Source: Dyadobacter sp. UC 10
Lineage (GTDB): Bacteria; Bacteroidota; Bacteroidia; Cytophagales; Spirosomataceae
Direction: 5' to 3'
DNA length: 64,000 nt
Assembly: GCF_008369915.1 (NCBI RefSeq)
Contig: NZ_VSRN01000001.1
Location: 1,488,001-1,552,000, forward strand
Part shown: positions 61,921 to 64,000 of the stretch, one piece after another
Position numbering within the stretch: position 1 is the first letter of the stretch
How the letters are laid out: each line of letters starts with the position of its first letter
Program-made: the position numbers and the translations under genes
The notes under the pieces: model-generated
The model's input: only the letters and a program-made list of their open reading frames with translations
Database searches by the model: none
Told to the model about the DNA's origin: nothing

Positions 61921-62736
61921 ATGAAAAATATTCTGCTGGCTGCCCTTTTCGGGATCTTCGCTACACCTGCTTTTGCACAATGGAAACTGGTTTGGGCCGA
62001 TGAATTTGACAGTGAAGGCGCCCCGGATCCGAAAAGCTGGCAACCGGAAAAAGGTTTTGTCAGAAACCACGAACTGCAATGGTACCAGCCTGAAAATGCT
62101 TATTGCAAAGGCGGTTACCTGATTATTGAGGCAAAAAAAGAGAAAGTCAAAAACCCTGACTACAAGCCCGGAAGCAACAATTGGAAAGAAAACCGGGAAT
62201 ATGCAGCATATACTTCGGCCAGTTTTACAACCAAAAAAAGCCACAGCTGGCAATATGGAAGGTTTGAAATACGGGCGAAAATTGATACCCGCGCCGGGCT
62301 CTGGCCTGCATTCTGGACCCTGGGAGTCAAAGGCGAGTGGCCGGATAACGGAGAGATTGATATCATGGAATACTACCGGAATATGCTGCTGGCCAATCTT
62401 GCCTGGGGTTCAAATGAGCAATATAAACCCGTCTGGAATTCGGTTAGAAAGCAGATAAATACCTTTGAGGATCCTAAATGGTCGGAGAAATTCCACGTTT
62501 GGCGCATGGATTGGGACGAGCAATCCATCAAAATTTACGTGGATGATCTGCTACTCGTTTCCCAGGACCTGACCAAAGCTGTGAATGCGAAAAACAAGGC
62601 GATCAAACCATTTAACCAGCCCCATTACATATTGCTGGATTTGGCAATTGGCGGCGATAACGGCGGCGATCCTTCCGGAACAGATTTCCCCTCGCGGTTT
62701 GAAATAGACTATGTCCGGATTTATCAGAAAAAATAA
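61921..62736 (+). CDS. GH16-family beta-glucanase, secreted
   Basis: 271 aa with a Sec signal (FATPAFA/Q). The GH16 active-site motif GEIDIMEYY carries nucleophile Glu145, Asp147 and acid/base Glu150. Other segments are KLVWADEFDSEGAPDPKSW, RFEIRAKIDTRAGLWPAFWT and LDLAIGGDNGGDPSG. It would cleave beta-1,3 or mixed beta-1,3/1,4 glucans such as laminarin or lichenan. The gene is plus-strand, divergent from BASS, and ends 5 nt before the convergent PepSY gene. Confidence 0.96.
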   Translation: MKNILLAALFGIFATPAFAQWKLVWADEFDSEGAPDPKSWQPEKGFVRNHELQWYQPENAYCKGGYLIIEAKKEKVKNPDYKPGSNNWKENREYAAYTSASFTTKKSHSWQYGRFEIRAKIDTRAGLWPAFWTLGVKGEWPDNGEIDIMEYYRNMLLANLAWGSNEQYKPVWNSVRKQINTFEDPKWSEKFHVWRMDWDEQSIKIYVDDLLLVSQDLTKAVNAKNKAIKPFNQPHYILLDLAIGGDNGGDPSGTDFPSRFEIDYVRIYQKK

Positions 62737-62741
62737 GAAGG

Positions 62742-63908
62742 CTAGCGCGTTACCAGATCAGGTTTGACGCCACGCAGATTTCTCCGCACCGTTTTCCTTG
62801 CTTTTTTCTTTCGTCCCCACCAGATCAAAAATCCTGTGACGGGCAGGGAAGCACAGACCAGACTTGCAAGGAATACCAATATTTTACCGGGAAGGCCAAG
62901 AATAGCACCGACGTGAATATCATAGTTCATCCGCCTGAGCGTCTGTGCGAAATTGGCTTCGCTGTATTTCCCGCTGTAAGGTCCGGTAGCCTTGATTTTC
63001 TTCAGAGTGTATTGGTCAAAATAATTATAATCCACATTGTAATAAGTCCCTTCGCGAAAATTCACATACGAATAGATCGACTCGGAAGGTAAGTTGGGGA
63101 AAGATATATTCAGCGACGAATAGTTAGGATATTCCTTTTGCAAAGCATACCAGGCGCGATCAGTCGCCTGCTTGGGACCTCTGCCCGCATTGACCAGCGT
63201 AGTATCGGAAGCTGGGTTGTAGTAAACATCGGAACCTTCACCGCCGGTAGCTGTATATAAGCCCTGAGAAAACCATTCAAACCCCCAAACCAGGCCAGAG
63301 AGTGACAAAATTACGCCTATGGACATGATATAAAATCCCAGCACATTATGGATATCGTAGTTTTTGCGTCGCCAGGCGGCATTCCATTTGATCGAAAAAC
63401 GCTGCTTTGAAGCCGCTTTGTTCTTAGGCCACCAAAGTATCATCCCGCTGATCATCATGAAGAAGAAAATCAAAGTGGCGGAAGCGACGACCGGCTGACC
63501 GATCTTTTCCGGTAACCACAGGTAGTAATGACCGTGCAGGATGAAATGAAAAAAGTCCTCATCCTCGTCCCAAACCTTGGCCACCTTCCCGGTAAATGGA
63601 TTCAGATAGGCTACATAATAGAACTCAGGATCGACGTTATAGAAACCGACCTGCGCATTTCTACCCGGCGCATCATACAGTACGCCATTTGCCTTTTTGC
63701 CGGGAAGTACCTTTTCAGCCTCGGCTGCCAAAACCGATGGCGGCAGCAATTTGCCTTCCTTCTGCCCTTCCACAAACATATAAGGCTGCGTGAGCGCCTT
63801 GATTTCCTGCTCAAATGCGAGGATACAACCCGTAACCGAAATAACAAAAACAATCGCCCCTGACACAAGCCCCAGATACAGGTGCAGTTTGCCTATCAGT
63901 TTTTTCAT
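62742..63908 (-). CDS. PepSY-associated membrane protein
   Basis: 388 aa with about four membrane helices: one near the N-terminus (LYLGLVSGAIVFVISVTGCI), one in the middle (VVASATLIFFFMMISGMILW), another (VLGFYIMSIGVILSLSGLVW) and one near the C-terminus (ILVFLASLVCASLPVTGFLIWW). Conserved features are KLHLYLGLVSG, HGHYYLWLP, WWPKNK and YDIHVGAILGLPGKI. These proteins are usually encoded beside TonB-dependent siderophore receptors and may act in ferric reduction. No receptor is in the window, but it may be just beyond the right edge. Confidence 0.93.
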   Translation of the reverse strand: MKKLIGKLHLYLGLVSGAIVFVISVTGCILAFEQEIKALTQPYMFVEGQKEGKLLPPSVLAAEAEKVLPGKKANGVLYDAPGRNAQVGFYNVDPEFYYVAYLNPFTGKVAKVWDEDEDFFHFILHGHYYLWLPEKIGQPVVASATLIFFFMMISGMILWWPKNKAASKQRFSIKWNAAWRRKNYDIHNVLGFYIMSIGVILSLSGLVWGFEWFSQGLYTATGGEGSDVYYNPASDTTLVNAGRGPKQATDRAWYALQKEYPNYSSLNISFPNLPSESIYSYVNFREGTYYNVDYNYFDQYTLKKIKATGPYSGKYSEANFAQTLRRMNYDIHVGAILGLPGKILVFLASLVCASLPVTGFLIWWGRKKKARKTVRRNLRGVKPDLVTR

Positions 63909-64000
63909 TAACCCTCGCTTGCTTAATTAGACTGAATCAAGATACGAAGTTAATGTTATCTTTTTTTCCAGGAAACAGGTCAGTCAAATTCATATTTGTT

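Noticed and set aside
61774..62253. N-terminal extension of the BASS-family protein to 493 aa
   Set aside because: The added residues overlap the GH16 gene on the other strand and are not like any known leader. The ATG at 61773 starts a normal 333-aa protein.
63909..64000. Possible start of a further gene at the right edge
   Set aside because: The last 92 nt show no start codon with a useful frame and look like a promoter region. Nothing can be called.

Overview
The window looks like a chromosomal segment of a member of the Bacteroidota, most likely Cytophagales and close to Dyadobacter or Spirosoma. The evidence is a SusC/SusD pair, lipoproteins with Bacteroidota-type lipoboxes, a type IX secretion C-terminal domain, TAnnTTTG -7 promoter elements and few Shine-Dalgarno sequences. 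The genus is an inference. No rRNA, tRNA, intact insertion sequence, prophage or CRISPR array was seen. About 48 genes fill roughly 92% of the window, most on the minus strand.

Layout. 1-9.2 kb: a nutrient-uptake module made of a truncated FG-GAP/ASPIC lipoprotein, susD and susC, with a divergent haloperoxidase-like lipoprotein. 9.2-19.1 kb: housekeeping genes (nadB, nadA, phosphate transporter, rlmN, cvpA-like, yqeY, pdxJ, a Tat-exported Gfo/Idh/MocA oxidoreductase, an SCP2-like protein, a small membrane protein). 19.3-23.4 kb: a PpiD/SurA-type foldase, xylA and a coiled-coil lipoprotein. 23.6-27.9 kb: a membrane-linked sugar oxidation set (MFS transporter, small GMC-dehydrogenase subunit, GMC oxidoreductase) and a lipocalin-like lipoprotein. 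28-34.5 kb: five secreted glycan-active or surface proteins (MGH1-like hydrolase, type IX cargo, sulfatase, GH5-like, GH43). 34.6-41.9 kb: serine biosynthesis, with a SerC-like aminotransferase and a phosphatase-dehydrogenase fusion, followed by assorted enzymes and a cold-shock gene. 42-51.3 kb: a seven-gene envelope-glycan run headed by a DtxR/MntR-type regulator, i.e. LptF/LptG-type permease, DMT transporter, two GtrB-like GT2 enzymes, two GT-C-like membrane proteins and an MBOAT acyltransferase. 51.4-55.4 kb: mntH, kup and a PRPP-binding protein. 55.4-61.8 kb: a gamma-glutamylation-type catabolic set (glutamine-synthetase-like ligase, SDR, aldehyde dehydrogenase, class I amidotransferase) behind DUF4230 and BASS-family genes. 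61.9-63.9 kb: a GH16 glucanase and a PepSY membrane protein.

The main non-genic observation is a class of low-complexity inverted repeats in four gene gaps (15.7, 25.4, 41.4 and 57.6 kb). Each has a different repeat unit but the same architecture: a nearly G-free arm in the 5' leader of a gene and its complement farther upstream. Two decayed mobile-type genes, both too broken to stand as ordinary reading frames, lie in gaps: an Rpn-like PD-(D/E)XK relic near 34.7 kb and an IS200-like Y1 transposase relic near 58.6 kb. Most function calls rest on family motifs read by eye. No similarity search was run.
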